Assembly (NCBI GenBank): GCA_039545315.1
Contig: BCIM01000013.1
Location: forward strand, 434,001-498,000
DNA: 64,000 nt
Direction: 5' to 3'
Source: Kondoa malvinella
Lineage: Eukaryota > Basidiomycota > Agaricostilbomycetes > Agaricostilbales > Kondoaceae
Each line of letters opens with the position of its first letter. The stretch's first letter is position 1. The translations under genes were made by a program, and so were the position numbers. The notes below the pieces were generated by a model. The model ran no database searches and had not been told where the DNA came from. It worked only from the letters and a program-made list of their open reading frames with translations. Below are positions 1 to 12,719 of this stretch, piece after piece.

Positions 1-3000
1 CCTTGGTTATGGGAAATCGACCTTTTACAACTGGACTCAGTCGCTCGTTTCTGCTGGTCAGAGCTACTTTGTCTTGGCACTCGTTGGTATGTATTCTTGG
101 GTCCATGCTCAATATGTAGCTGATAGGTCAATCAGGCGCAGCGATAGGCGTTAATGCAGCCCTCATATCAATCATCACCGCTTGGCTATCGGATCTGAAA
201 CTAGGGCATTGTTCAGCCGGGTGGTGGCTTAATCAAAAGTTCTGTTGTTGGGAAATCGAACGTGGTGGTGTAGTAGGTTCAGGAGGAGGTGAAGAAGGAT
301 GCCAGGATTGGATCATTTGGTCAAATTGGACTGGCTTTCGTTGGTTGTTCTACATCATCTATGCTGTAAGCTATATGCTCTACGTAGTCTACAAGCTACT
401 GACTGATCGCATATCTAGTTGCTATTTTCTGGGGCAGCGGGCTATCTAGTTAAAGCTTTCGCACCTTTCGCAGCTGGATCAGGGATATCAGAAATCAAGT
501 GCATCCTGTCAGGCTTTTGGATCAAAGGCTACCTCGGTGTATCGACGCTGGCAATAAAGAGTCTGACTTTGGTCTGTCCCCTTCAGGTCAACAAGTGCTT
601 CAGCTGATTAGGTCCCAGCCCTTGGCCATCGCTTCAGGTCTAGCAGTAGGTAAAGAAGGACCTTCAGTGCACATGGCTTGTTGTATAGGCAACGTCGTGG
701 GTCGCATGTTCAGTCGCTTCGAACGAAGTCAAGGTGCGGTCTGTATGGAAGTAGCCCTTTCGGGAGCTTAATCCTTTTCGGAACCCACAGCTAAGATGCG
801 CGATATTGTCACTGCGAGCTCCGCAGCTGGTGTAGCTGTAGCTTTCGGTTCGCCGATTGGTGGTGTGCTGTTCGCGTTAGAGGTTTGTGTATCGTTGATA
901 TGTCTGCTTCTGGTACTGAAGGATGTACCAGGAAATGACCATCACCTTTCCGATCAAGACAATGTGGCGATCTTTCTTTTGCGCGCTCATGGCTACTGTC
1001 ACTCTCGCAGTAGGTTTCTTTCCTGTCATTTGTTTATACCAGACTCAAAAACCGGTAACAGGCGATGAACCCGTTCCGAACTGGCAAGCTCGTGCTGTTC
1101 CAAGTCTCTTATGATCGAGATTGGCACTTTTTCGAGATTGGCTTTTTCATCCTCATTGGGATCTTTGGTGTGCGCTCAACGTTCTAGCAGCAAGTCAAAT
1201 CGTACTGACATCGCGGAAGGGACTTTACGGCGCTTTTGTCATCAAGTTCAATTTCCAAGTCCAAGCTTTCCGACGGAAACATTTAATCAATTATGGAATT
1301 TACGAAGCCATCATTCTTGCTGGACTGACTGCATTCATCGGCTATTTCAACAAATTTCTACGAATAGATATGACCGAGTCTTTGGATGTCTTGTTCAGGG
1401 AATGTGAAGGTGGTGGGGATTATGATGATCTTTGCCAGTGCGTCCGAGTGTCCTTTTAGGTGATGTATCTAATGAGTTGAGTAGATCTTGGGCTCAATGG
1501 CGGATGGTCAATTCGTTATTGCTCGCTACTGTCATCCGAACTTTACTGGTCATCATCTCTTACGGTTGTAAAGTTCCCGCTGGTATCTTTGTACCTTCGA
1601 TGGCTGTTGGCGCTACCTTCGGTCGAATGGTCGGCATACTGGTCAAGGCTGCATACAGGTACGGGGACCTTTTGGCTCTTGAAGTGGCTGACTGATTCCT
1701 CCAGAGCACATCCCCACGCCGCGCTTTTTGCTGCTTGTGACCCTGAAAGACCTTGTATAACGCCCGGGACATATGCATTCCTCGGTGCTGCTGCTGCGCT
1801 ATCGTGAGTACTCTGTAATTTCAACATGGTCATGAGCTGAATCATAAGGCAGAGGCATCATGCGAATGACAGTGACTGTCGTAGTAATCATGTTTGAGCT
1901 GACAGGAGCTCTAACCTACATCTTACCAACTATGGTATGTCCTGATCGGCCAAAAAGCTAAGCTCCGATTAATGGCATCAACAGATAACGGTCCTTGTAA
2001 CCAAAGCAGTCAGTGATGCATTCGGCAAGGGTGGTATCGCGGATCAAGCGATGCGTTTCAATGGCTATCCGAGTCTCGAAAAGGAAGATCCGACAATACA
2101 TGTACCAGGTGCGCAATTTCGCTCCGTCGTGTAATAGACCAGCTGATGCTTGATCACAGTCTCACAAGTAATGAAGACGAAAATTGCAGCCGTGCCTGCT
2201 AGAGGGCTGACACTGCGAGAATTAGGTAGGCCATTCTCTGCATCCGCCATCCTGGATGAGCTCAATGCCCGACGCAGAGAAACTGCTATATGAGAACGAC
2301 TATCGCACTTTCCCAGTTGTTGAAAGTGAAGAAGATCCTCTGCTTCTTGGCTCGATAGGGCGCGACGGAATAGAGAACGCTCTAGGTACGAAATCATATT
2401 TGTGTGCTCGTGCGTAGTGCTAATCTACTTTATAGCTGAGATCAGACAATCTCGCCTACTACCTTCGCATGCCGTCTGTGTCTTTACCATATCAGATGAC
2501 TCGGAAGCGCAACGGAGTCTACACGAAGAGATTGCGGGAGACTTTGTTGATTTTTCGCCATGGGTCAATACTGTATGTCACTATTGGCTTTTGGTGGCTC
2601 CTTGACTCATCTGTGCGCAGACACCGCTGGCTACATCGCCCCGGCAACCGCTCGATATTGTCATGCAGCTATTTAAGACCCTAGGGTGACTTTCGTTCAT
2701 GCCAGCACAACAGCAAGGCTAACTCCCTTTTCCAGACCTCGAGTCATATGGGTCGAAGAATACGGCCATCTCGTCGGCCTGCTGACCGTCAAAGACCTGC
2801 TGAGAGAAGTTCTCATTCACGAAAGACGAGAACATGCGCAAGAGGCATCTGTGACCAGTGAAGAACTGCTAGATGTCATGGAAGAAGCGCGAGCTTGGCT
2901 GGAAAACCTGTTTACGGGCAAAGGTGGGCGACGGACACCTCAGAAAGGTTCCCATAGACAAGGAGCACAGCTTCTCTTTGATGCGGAAAGTGCCAAATGA
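1..3000 (+). CDS. Voltage-gated chloride channel, ClC family with CBS domains (5' partial)
   Basis: Membrane chloride channel or Cl-/H+ exchanger of the GEF1/CLC-3 type, expected in Golgi, endosome or vacuole membranes. The gene enters from the left edge, so its N-terminus is missing. At least eight exons can be joined across short introns. Visible family signatures in order: GSGISEIK (first selectivity-filter segment) near 479–500, GKEGPSVH with the gating glutamate near 652–672, the [12 protein letters not shown] helix near 856–885, and the [10 protein letters not shown] filter near 1570–1598. The hydrophobic helices end near 2000. A cytoplasmic tail follows with two CBS-like segments, the second reading [20 protein letters not shown] near 2740–2800. 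The stop is at 2998–3000. Family assignment is firm; exchanger versus channel, and compartment, are inferred from the family. Confidence 0.93.
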
Positions 3001-3090
3001 TGTATGCTGGTTTACATGGTCTACACATCGCCTATTTACGTGATTCCTGAAACCCAAGAAAGTACAGTTGAAAGTCCGAAAATGCTGCGT

Positions 3091-4941
3091 CTACAGCTTC
3101 ATCTGATCAAGCGGTGCCAGATCTTCTTCCTCGTTCGCTGTCCCAGAGGAAGCTCGATGTGAAAGAATCGAGCCGAGTTGCATGCCAACAGCAGCTGATG
3201 CACCAGAAGCGTAAATATTATACGTCGAAGCCTTCGCGCTGCTCTGATTTGGAGGAGGTGAAGCTCGACCTGGATGATTGAGTGATGCAAAGAAAGAAGC
3301 GGAGTTCTGCGGCGGTATCGAGATCGCCGAAGGAGTTCCTGTGATGGGGACAGGTTCATGACCGAGCACAGGGGACCCAAGCGTTGACGAGGGTGACACC
3401 GCGCGACGCTTGAAACTGTAACATCAAACTTCAGGATAAGCGACAATTTTCATATGCCGCAGGGTTGCTCACCTTTGATACTCATATCGTGCATCTGAGT
3501 CCATCGCTTTCCGCTTTCCTGGCCTCGCAGCGATACTTGAAGGCGAGTCTAGCTCCATGCCAGCATTGGACAATGATGCCGCATATCTCGCTCCAAATCC
3601 ACCAGCAGACCCAGGTGACCCTCGATGCTCTCTGAATGCTCCCCATACTTCCTTTTCCTTCTTCCAAGTCTCTGACTCGCCGCTTGTATTCGCGCCGCTG
3701 ATCCCAAGTCTACTCGCCGCTGCCGAACTCGCTTCTGCCTCATCTATATTACTCTCGCTCACTTCCGCGTCATCCGAGTCCGAAGAGCTGTGCCTATTCA
3801 TCGTCGCTTCTTCCGCTTCTGTCAGAGCAGCTTCCGGAAAACGATTCTTGATGCTTTGCGTGCCGATCGGTCGAAGCGTGTTGTCAGTCGCTCCGGAAAA
3901 GCCTTTCAGTTTGGCAAAGTCAGAGAAGGGCATAGGGCGAGAGGAGGCGAGCTTGTGCAGAGCTGCTTCTCCGGCGATCTCGTCTACGTCTGGGCGGGAA
4001 GAAGTTTCGTCTTGTAATGAGGCGGCAACTCGAAGATAGGCTTTGACTTTGGGCTGTGAGCACATACTTGGGTCAATATCGGCAATCGCAGCGTGAACAA
4101 GTGTACGCACGAATAGATTCCCTCTCCGAGCAGCTACAGGCCTTCGCACAGGACCTTTAGGCGGTGAAGAGATCTGTTCCGTATCTTGATCTGGCAAACT
4201 CATGCCCAAGCCATCGAACGTTTGAGACTGATCATCCATCGTCATCCTATGACTAGGCGGAGTAGCAGGTTCTCCATCCAATCTGCCGAGTGCAGGTGAT
4301 GATTTCGCTCGTTGAAGCGATGATCCAGGTCGAACAGGTGTATACGAAGTAGAAGCTCGAGGTTGCATGCTCTCTTTGCTTTCGCTGGGTCTGATACCAA
4401 GAGGATTAAGAGGATTGAAGCTTGATCTAGCAGAAGTTCGCGCAGACGCATTGTTGAACCCATCCATGGCTTCATCGTGCATTGCATTCCGCGGTACTGC
4501 TTGACCAGTATTGACAAACGTGCTCCCTTTTGACCATACTGAAGCTGCTACTTGTCTTGAAGGTGTAGACATAGCAGCAGCAGCAGCAGTAGGCGAAGGC
4601 ATCGCTTCATCTTGAAATGGTGAGTCCATTGCATCGTCTTGCGCAAAGTCGGCGTCCATAGTCATCTCGCTATTGAGCATCGACGGTCTACGTGCACCAG
4701 GAAAGCCGGGCGCAGATCTCCTCGGAGGTTCAGATGTCGCAGATTCCATAGTAGACGAACCCGAAGAGGAAGAGGCCGCAGGACTGTGTGGTAGCTTGAA
4801 TTCAGATGTGCTTGATTGAAAACAGCTTGACGTATTCTTGCTCAAGCCAGGCTGCTGCTGTGGACTTGATGTCGAACAGCTCGACTCATCGGCTTGAGCG
4901 CGACTTTGTGGGAAAGCGTAATCACTTGGCCAAGCTTGCAT
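3091..4941 (-). CDS. Unknown, mostly disordered Ser/Pro-rich protein
   Basis: Two exons (4941–3473 and 3415–3091) joined by a 57-base intron starting GTGAGC and ending TTACAG give about 597 residues. I start at the ATG at 4941 because the open frame further upstream has no ATG before a stop. Most of the chain is low complexity (Ser, Pro, Thr, Ala), with one stretch likely to fold near the middle (around the motif LFVRTLVHAAIADIDPS). The splice junction creates a basic tail motif, KRKAMDSD then YEYQSFKRRAVSPS, which looks like a bipartite nuclear localisation signal with a proline-directed phosphorylation site. A nuclear regulatory role is only a guess. I do not recognise the family. The large open frames on the opposite strand (for example 3557–4039) are shadows of this gene. 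Confidence 0.75.
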
Positions 4942-5176
4942 AAAGAGTTGCACATGGATGTCATTCACGGTCCAGGAGAAGCAGCGGCGAAGTCAAACAT
5001 CGAAGCAATGACCGTTTCGGGGGAAGGTCTAAGAAATTGAGTAATCCCAAGCTTCGGTATTGTAGCTTGCGGGCATTATGATTTGATTGAAATTGGCATA
5101 CTACAATGTGTAAATGATGATGATCGCGAAAAGGTCCATGCTCTATGATTCCCTTCCATGCGTTTCACTGTGAAGT

Positions 5177-7601
5177 TCAGAGAAAGAAGAACGCCAGCGC
5201 ACTTCCGAACAAAACAGTCGCGAGTGATGCAGTCATTGTAGTGGCGCTGCTGTCCTTGACACCTTGCTGAGCTGCGTTGGCTGCAGAGTTGGACACGCTG
5301 TCTGAAACACGGGCGCTGAAACCAGATGAAGGTGGTAGATCGGGATTCTGTACGAAGCCGCACCGGTGAGTCGAGGACACGACACAACGAGCAGGTCAAT
5401 GTACCTGTGCAGTAGGCTGCTCTCCGATCTCTCCTGAACCGACCATGATTTGCTTGCCGATTGATGGTACTCCATCAACAACAACGAAAAGAAGTGCTGG
5501 TCCAGGTTGGAAGACGGCAGCGTTCGGTGGCTGTGCGCAAAAAATAGTCAGAGAGCTATTGAAAGCAATGACAATCGCAGCTCACCAATTGCGAAACATG
5601 CAGAGTGCCTGAAGTAGTCGCCTCATCCCAAGTTGCGGTGTTGTTGAGCTGGATGAAACGCATGCCCATGTTCATGCCGTGGGTAGAGAAACCAGGTCGG
5701 ATAATGACAACTTCAGTAGAAGCCAAGTTGCCAGATTCTCCTCCCAAATCATCCGATGACAAAGTAACGTTGAAAGTCATGCCACCATAGCTGATCTCGT
5801 CTGGTAGGCCTTGAGGTTCTGGACGACGTTCGTTATAGTATGATGGGTAGAAGTATTCGGTTCGGTAGTCGGTCCAGTACTTGTATTGAACGCCATTCTC
5901 AACAAAGCCTTCTGGAATGTAGTCTGAAGCAGGGTTGGATCCGGCGACCATGACGGCACCGTCGGCTAGCAGGAGAGCAACAGAGTGATAGAGACGTGGG
6001 ACTTCAGACGAGCCGAGACCATCTGTTGACCATCTGCTGCCGGATGGTGCGCGAGGATTGTACATGGCTGGAGTCAAGACTGGGTCGTCGGCGAAGGACT
6101 GACCAATAGCCCAGGTAGTATTGCCGTATGCAGCGGTACCGCGGGCGCCTCCGTTTAGCATAAAGAGCATACCGTTGGGCAAGATGATGAATTGACCCAT
6201 GGTTCGGCCTTGTGGTGCATCGTCATCGTAGCTCCATGTTGGGTCAACATCGGGGGTCATACGAGTGCAGGTCTTGATTGTTGGGTATGCGGCAATGTTC
6301 CAAGTCGCTACGAACTGATCTGGCTGAAGGTCGTTACCGCCGCAGAAGAGAAGCGTAGATTGGTAGTTGTTTTCTGGTCGAAGAGGCAACATGGCGGTTG
6401 CTCCGGATGAAGGGTATGTCTTGACACCATCGGGTATGTTTGGTAGCGGGTGTTCGACCTGTCAACATACGATGAGCGCCATTCAGAGACATGACAAGCA
6501 AACATACCTGATTCTGCCAGTCATAGATTGAAGTCGAGTATGTCGCCTGCATAAAGAGGTTGCCAGATGGTAGAAGCCATGTAAGGGCGTAAAGGTTGGC
6601 AGGAAGAGAGTTGAGGAGGAAATTGAGACCGATGGAGTTGCCTTTCGATGGGATGAACTCGACGGTAGGCACTTGCTGAGAGATCTCGTTCACGTAGCCA
6701 CCGTACAGACATCCACCAATGACGATAGCCGAACCGTCTTGGAGAGTTTCAAGTGTCGGGTACCATCGAGCGGTCTCCATGTAATTCGTCCTTTCCGTCC
6801 ACGAACAAGACTCGCCCGCTCCAGTGCAGGGTTCCATGAACCTGACTGAACGACCACCAGCTTGCGATTCGTACAATTCACTGTCAGGCATATTGTTGCC
6901 GGGCGGAAGTCCTAAAATTAAGCATGATTTAGTTTTTCTGACCCACATGTACAGAGCTATTCTTGTAAAGTACCTCCTGGGCCGACTCGAGAGTTGCCTC
7001 CAGTGTTGAGCCATGTCTGGATAGGTTGCAATCAGTCGGGTGTAAGCCAAGAAGATGACAGAAGACGACTTACCCCGTTGCCAAGAACTGCACCTCCAGC
7101 ACAGAAAGCGTTTGTGATGGTGTCCAGGGGCTCGGACTCGAATGTAGCAGTGTTCCATACACTGGAATAAGCTGGGTGTCCGCCGACATTGAAATCGTTG
7201 CCGTTTGGTTCAGTCTCTGTGCAGAAAAAGGTCAGACCATACTGGAGGCGATGCAATGACAGGAACGAACTATCCACAACTGAAAGCAGGCCTGTTAGAC
7301 AAGCCTTACAAAGACGTAACACGAGAGTACGTACTGACAACCTTTGAAGGGTCCATCATAAACACTAGACAAGATTATGAGATTTTCCTCGGCCTGTCTT
7401 GTTACGGATGTTATCTCACTTTGCTGCGCAGAGATCTGCGAGTTTCCGACTATTCATAACCAGTATTAGACACGCGTTTGGGCGCAACGGCGTCGCTGTG
7501 GACTCGCCTATGGAAAACTGATTCGTCTGTGCATTTGCGACTTGAGCCGAAGCTGCTTGTACGCCGAGCGTTGCGGCTGCCAACAGGAGCCTCGCAGACA
7601 T
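5177..7601 (-). CDS. Glyoxal oxidase-like copper radical oxidase, secreted and GPI-anchored (AA5_1)
   Basis: Secreted copper radical oxidase that oxidises aldehydes and releases H2O2. The start at 7601 opens a signal peptide (MSARLLLAAATLGVQAASA). All expected active-site landmarks are present: the cross-link Cys in NAFCAGG (near 7105), its partner Tyr in ARWYPTLE (near 6765), the Tyr–His pair in RLYHSVALLL (near 5985), and the C-terminal copper His in STHGMNMG (near 5670). The C-terminus ends in a Ser-rich stretch and a hydrophobic tail (LATVLFGSALAFFFL), as in GPI-anchor signals. The 5' third is broken into very short exons: QMFMMDPSKVV, then IVDKTEPNGNDFN, can be rebuilt across about 50–60-base introns. 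The join between exon 1 and the exon reading VGNSQISAQQ is unresolved. It is divergent from an MFS transporter across a 1 kb gap. Confidence 0.88.
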
Positions 7602-8651
7602 TGTTGTAAAGGTTGAAAAGTTGCGTTTGAAAAGGAAAGAATCGAAGGGCAAGAGACTTGAAGGCCAATGCGCTAAAGTGGGTTGTTGTACTGAAATGAG
7701 TCTTGTCTGAAGTCGTGTGTTTGATGCTTTGATGCTCTCCAAGGGCTGATCTGAAGAGCACTTGGGAAGGAAAACACAACAAGTGACGGTTGAGAGTAAG
7801 ATGAGGGCGCGTGTTTTTTTGGAGCGGCCGATCCACGGCGCGCAATGTGGCAACAACAATTCGAAATAGGCAAGCTCCAAGAGCACTGCCGACATTGATA
7901 TAGGCACCCAACAAGCTATTACATCATGCTATGCAGGCAAAAGACTGAAATACCCAATATTGTCCGGCAGCTTCACACTTCATCGCTCGTCACGATGCAG
8001 ATCATTGTAGGAAGTTAAGACAGCCAATCCCTTGGAGGAGACCAGAGACTCCAACCTTGACCTACATCTTCTCGTTGTTATCATCGAGTTGTTGATATCG
8101 AGGACAGCATTGAGATCAGCAGAGATGACTGTCGAGAATAAAGATAGTAGACATGAGCTGGGCGCGAAGACGAAGCTCTCGACCCGCGGGTTGAGCGACT
8201 CGCGATAAGGCGACACCATTAATGTGTTGTCATGCGAGAAGATGACCAGACGTAGCGCCAAGGTCCGATCTGCTTTTTCGGCTCAGATGAACACTCTTGG
8301 TCTGCCAATTCGAAGTACACGAACGGGAGCGTCGACAAGGTCTATGCAGTCAGAGTAGAAGCTTGAGCAGGTAAAGAATGGATAGATTGCCGGTGCAGAA
8401 TACAATATCGTCCGGATGACCTCAGAGCTCTTGATGCAGCGTTGTCTTCGACGCGTTCTGCACGACGGCTGTGTACGCACTTGTTCGCTGCATACACGAG
8501 ACGCGACAGCTTGCCAAGATAGAATAATTCCGACTCGAGCACATGGAGCATTAGAGCTAGTATAAGTTGATCCTTGAAAACGACCCAGTGATCGGTGCAG
8601 AGACGTAAGCAGAGCACACCGGCCTGGAAGCGCCTTTAACAACACAGCAAG
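7602..8651. promoter_or_regulatory. Shared upstream region of the divergent oxidase and transporter genes
   Basis: About 1.05 kb lies between the two divergent start codons. Open frames here begin at non-ATG codons and show no family resemblance or amino-acid bias, so I see no gene. By position it must hold both 5' leaders and promoters. I could not pick out a convincing named element. Confidence 0.5.
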
Positions 8652-10604
8652 ATGGCCTCGAGCACTGAAGTTTTGCCAGTAGTTGCGGAATCTTCAACAG
8701 CTTGTTCAAACGCTGTTGCTGTTGGCAGTGTGCCATTAACGACTAGCAAGACTGAAGAAAGCACACAAGAGTCTGCAAGACAATCGAAAGAAGAGCAGCT
8801 AAGCCTTGGTCGCCGGATCAAACAGACCTGCACAAGTCGCTCGAATGTACAATTTGCTACGTGCTGTACACAAGCGTGGATAGGTCTGTCACTCTCCCAG
8901 AAGCACTGTACCATGCTCATCGATATAATGCAGCTGGCTGGAATGGTGAGCCCGTCCAGACCCTGCAGCTGAGCAGATCCTCAACCAAAAGTCTAAGATG
9001 CGTGTGCGGGCGGTCAGTCGTCTTTCGGCTCTCAGAGAAGTCTGCTGATGAACATTACTGCAGCTCTTCTTCCGTATATCGAAAGATGGTACAGCATCAA
9101 CTTTGTCGAGGTCTCCAGTCAGTAGTGGTGCTCCTCACTATAGCTTTCGCTCATGACTGGCAGTAGCACTCTTTGTTGGCGCATTCTGCGGCTTTGTCGT
9201 CGCCGGTCTGCTTAACGTATACCTCACTGATCGCTTCGGTATGGGTCGAGTGAGTCAATCTGGACAACGGCCAACAAAATTCCTGATACGAGAGTAGGTG
9301 GTCTCTGGAGGCGCTCTGTGCCAGACCCTCGGCTATGTGGTTTTGCTCGCTCCACCGCCCTTCGCACTCTTTCCTGTAACCTATGCGCTTCTCATCGGTT
9401 TCGGTATTGCGCTACAAATGGCAGCGACCGTGTCTTTCCTCTCATCTCTGCCAGCTGCATCCATCAAGATGAACTACAGTCAAGCAGCTTATGGAGTAGG
9501 CGCAACAGCAATGACGAGCAATGGCGTTCGTTTCTCTTACTTTTTCGCCGTCTCGCTCGGCCTTTCCTTCTTGAACTTTCTCGGACTCTTTTTCGCTTTT
9601 GGTCGTGATCCAGACTTTGGTCCTCCCGCAAAACTTCAACGTCAGACAAATGTGGAATCGCTCGAGATGCAGAATCAGCAAGAGCAAGCTCAACCCGATG
9701 TCCCTCTGAGCACATCAGCTAAGAACAAGGCGTTGTTGACTAACAAGACTGTTTGGCTTTTGGCGCTGTTTCTTTGCTTCTACGTGGGAGCGGAAGTGTC
9801 AATCGGCGGATGGGCTGTCAGCTTCCTACTGCTTGAAAGAGGCGGCACCGCAAACATAGGTTATGTCTCGTGAGCCAAGGATGTTCAGCATTCGAGTCTT
9901 GGTTGATACTTGCGCATAGTACGGGTTTCTGGAGTGGAATCACTCGTATGTCGCAAAGTATCGATCGAGATGAGCACCAGATGGATGATCTCCTGTTGCA
10001 GTCGGGCGACTGACTCTACCGAGATTACAAGCCAGGCTGGGCGATACACCCTGTCTATACGCCTACATGGGATTGGCATTTCTACTTGAATTCTCAGTAT
10101 GGTTCTGGAAGTCCTTGATCGGGAATGGTCAGCATTTACCTTTGAGCTCGCGAGCAGATCGCTGATCGTGACAATACAGCGGTCGGCATTTGCCTGATCG
10201 GCTTCCTGCTTTCGACCTATTTCGGGATAGCTGTATCGACCTTGACTAAAATTCTGCCTCGTCATCTGCATTCAGGTCGGTCGCATGAATAGCCGTGCTA
10301 GGAAATCCCTGACGAGATACCATCAGGCGCTGTTGGATTGGTAGCTGCAGCGTGAGGTCCATCAGTCTCGATGCCCATTCGCTCATGCATCTCTTCTTCG
10401 CAGTGGACAATCCGGCTCAGCTTTCTTCCCTTTCGCCACAGGCGCATTAGCAGAGAAGTTCGGTCCAGGTAGATTGAGATCTGATGTGCACACTACTCAG
10501 CTGACAGCATGATAGGTGCACTGCAACCTGTAGTGATCGCTCTTTTAGTGGGTATGGCTGGAATTTGGACGTTAGTGCCTCGCGTAGGCAGGCGAAGCGC
10601 GTAA
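8652..10604 (+). CDS. Major facilitator superfamily transporter, fucose-permease/BSC6-like
   Basis: A 12-helix secondary transporter of the plasma or an internal membrane; substrate unknown. The ATG at 8652 begins a hydrophilic N-terminal tail of about 60 residues. The first helix must be rebuilt across introns (QFATCCTQAWI + AGWN, then LLPYIERWYSINFVEVS), which matches the GWND…LLP…Y…V pattern of this MFS group. Later helices are clear: FVGAFCGFVVAGLLN with the loop YLTDRFGMGR (near 9170–9250), then a long exon at about 9298–9873. A hydrophilic central loop near 9640–9740 separates the two six-helix halves. The last exon reads ALQPVVIALLVGMAGIW and ends with TAA at 10602–10604. At least nine exons. 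No substrate can be assigned; a link to the neighbouring oxidase is speculative. Confidence 0.85.
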
Positions 10605-10758
10605 TTTAACATTGACACTTTCGCGACGAGAAGACGGAATCCTGATTCTTGTCCCAAACGTCGGTATACCATTCAGCGACTCCATTAGTCTGTCAGCTTC
10701 AAAGCACAGCCTCTGATACCCTGGCTGAGCTTCCTTCGATAGCTGAGAAAGCGAGAAG

Positions 10759-11894
10759 ATGCTTCCGTCAGAATTGTTGCACACATTAGACACAGTCGAG
10801 CTGCTCCAGAGCATGTGGCCTGAAGAAGTCTCTGTCCTGCCTTCGTATGCTTCTGCGCTGGATCAACTTCAAGGCGATCGGCCACAACTTGAAGCAGAAC
10901 AACATCCGTCCAATCTACCCGACGAGCTACGGTTCATTATGTGCGTCGCATTGGAGGACGCTAAGGCCCTACAGCTCGAGCTCTGCTTCCCTCTATCGTC
11001 GACCTTTCAAGGTGATCAAGTACTGCTCAAACCTCCTTCGTTCCTCCCGCGAAAACAGTACGAGCTATTACAAGCAGAGATCACTCAACCAGAGGACGAT
11101 GATGCCTTTGTCGACAACCTGCTAGAATGTGTCGAACGGCTCCGAACGAGAGGCTCAGAGCTGTTGCTTGAAGCTTCCGAAGCTGCTTTGAGCAGAACCA
11201 AAGACTCTGGACCGGAGCTGGAAAGCGATGATGTCGGTCTAGATAGGGTCTGGTACTGGTTGTGAGCTGTTTGCAATGCAATGTTATGCTGTTCTGAATT
11301 GTCGAAGTCCGAGTCTCTCTACCAAAGCGAAGCGGGACGACATCGTAGAGAATGCCCCTCGATTCCATCTGACTGGATTTGTGCTTGCTGGTTTGCTTTC
11401 TCGGGTCCCTCTCTAGAGTATGGACTGATCGCTACAAAGGTAAACCGGGAATTCTGTGTCTCGAAGGGACGAGCCGCAACGTGGACACATACATGCGTTG
11501 GATCAAGTCCGTGTCGTGGTCTGATATCCCAAGCTTTCAGAGTCAGTAGTCCACTCGTTCCATCCGCTGTCTCGCTGACATTCACCTCAGAGAGTAGGCG
11601 CTCGCTGATGTAGATATACATTGGTCTGACTAGCGATCTAGAGGTCACCGAGCGACATCGTACTTCCTCGATTGCAACTCGCCTATTTCCTGACATGGTC
11701 GAGATTACCGATCTAATCACACATAACGGGTGAGCCTGCAAACTCTCCAGCTTGGGCTCATTTCTCTGATACCTCATTCGGGATCGAATAGTCATCGCGG
11801 GCATAGAGGAGAGATGGGAGAAGTTCGAAAGTGGATAGAAGAGAGGGGCGTCAGTCAAGATGTTCTTGGAAAGGTCCTTATGTTGGCATCGTAG
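10759..11894 (+). CDS. RWD domain plus DUF1115 protein (RWDD2-like)
   Basis: The first exon (10759–11261) encodes an RWD-like domain beginning with ELLHTLDTVELLQSMWPEE. Its frame appears to stop at 11265, but a GTGAGC donor at 11262 removes that stop. The following exons read SLSTKAKRDDIVENAPR, HLTGFVLAGKPG and ILCLEG, then YMRWIKSVSWSDIPSFQK, then VTERHRTS, then DMVEITDLITHNG, then GEMGEVRKWIEERGVS. This is the usual order of the DUF1115 region, so the true C-terminus is at 11894. The role is poorly known in any organism; RWD domains usually bind proteins. The reconstruction relies on four introns of about 45–95 bases. Confidence in the family is good; exact splice sites are by eye. Confidence 0.8.
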
Positions 11895-12007
11895 ACGGCG
11901 AATTGTCATGACCAGAAGGCAAATCACAAAGGGCCGAAGTCATACGCAAATACGCAATATCAAGATTGAAGCCCTTCTCTTTGACAACGATCAGTTCTTC
12001 ATCATTC

Positions 12008-12719
12008 ATGCCATCCAACAACCCACCTAAAGCGACTAGGTCTTTCTCTGGCTGGCTATCTCCAGAAGGTCAGTCAAGATGGCTTTCTCTAACGTATTCC
12101 AGCTGACATGGCAACGACAGTCCAACCACTACTATGCATTGGATTCCTCACGCCCCCTTTTATATTGATAGAGATCGTACATGCAATCGCCAACGGCACC
12201 AAGATCACGCGAGCCGAGGTAGAATGGATCCAAGCCGTCAACGCATTTCTTCGCGAGCACAAGATTCCTGCCGGCAGTTTCCCGCGTCCCGAAGAGCCTC
12301 AGCTTGCTCATTTCACGGCCCAGCATAAAGCAGAAGCCCAGACAGATGTGTTACAGAATGTACAGCCTCCTCATCTCCTGATCACTGAAGCGGCTGAGCA
12401 AGAGCCTATATTGCAAGCCTGGAATTGGAGAGCGGTTGCTTTCGTGGCAAGTGACGCGGTGACAGCGGTGAAGAGCGCATTGTCTGCCGAGGTGAAAGCA
12501 AAGTTACGAGGCACTTCCGCTTTCGCAAGAATCCAAGAGGCCGACGCATACGTAAAAGATGTCACCGAGCGAAGAGCCCGAGAGCAGAGAGCTCGAGAGC
12601 GAGCGTTGAAGGAGAGATCCAACGCTCAAGATCGACTGCTGCGACCTCCTACGGCTGCGCCTGTCGGTCCACTGCGTCGCGCTCAATCATTGGCAAACAT
12701 TCATGCAAAAGGGCACTAA
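12008..12719 (+). CDS. Unknown protein with charged C-terminal helix
   Basis: The long exon from 12103 encodes about 200 residues: a hydrophobic segment (LLCIGFLTPPFILIEIVHAIA), a compact central part, and an Arg/Glu/Ala-rich helix near 12530–12640 (ERRAREQRARERALKER). An upstream ATG at 12008 joins in frame through a short GTCAGT…TTCCAG intron (about 12069–12102) and adds about 20 residues (MPSNNPPKATRSFSGWLSPE). I prefer this start because the join keeps frame and the exon is Ser/Pro-rich as N-termini often are; the ATG at 12108 is the alternative. No family recognised. It follows the RWD gene on the same strand by about 110 bases. Confidence 0.65.

Noticed and set aside
3557..4039. 160-codon plus-strand open frame
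   Set aside because: It is the antisense of the Ser/Pro-rich unknown protein; its composition (Ser, Ala, Leu) is what the opposite strand of such a gene gives, and no family motif is present.
4560..4600. CAG/AGC triplet run
   Set aside because: Only a few units, in frame in a disordered Ser/Ala-rich segment; ordinary for fungal low-complexity proteins.
7980..8645. Minus-strand open frames of 93–120 codons between the oxidase and transporter genes
   Set aside because: They open at non-ATG codons or lack any domain, amino-acid bias or splice continuation; treated as promoter sequence.
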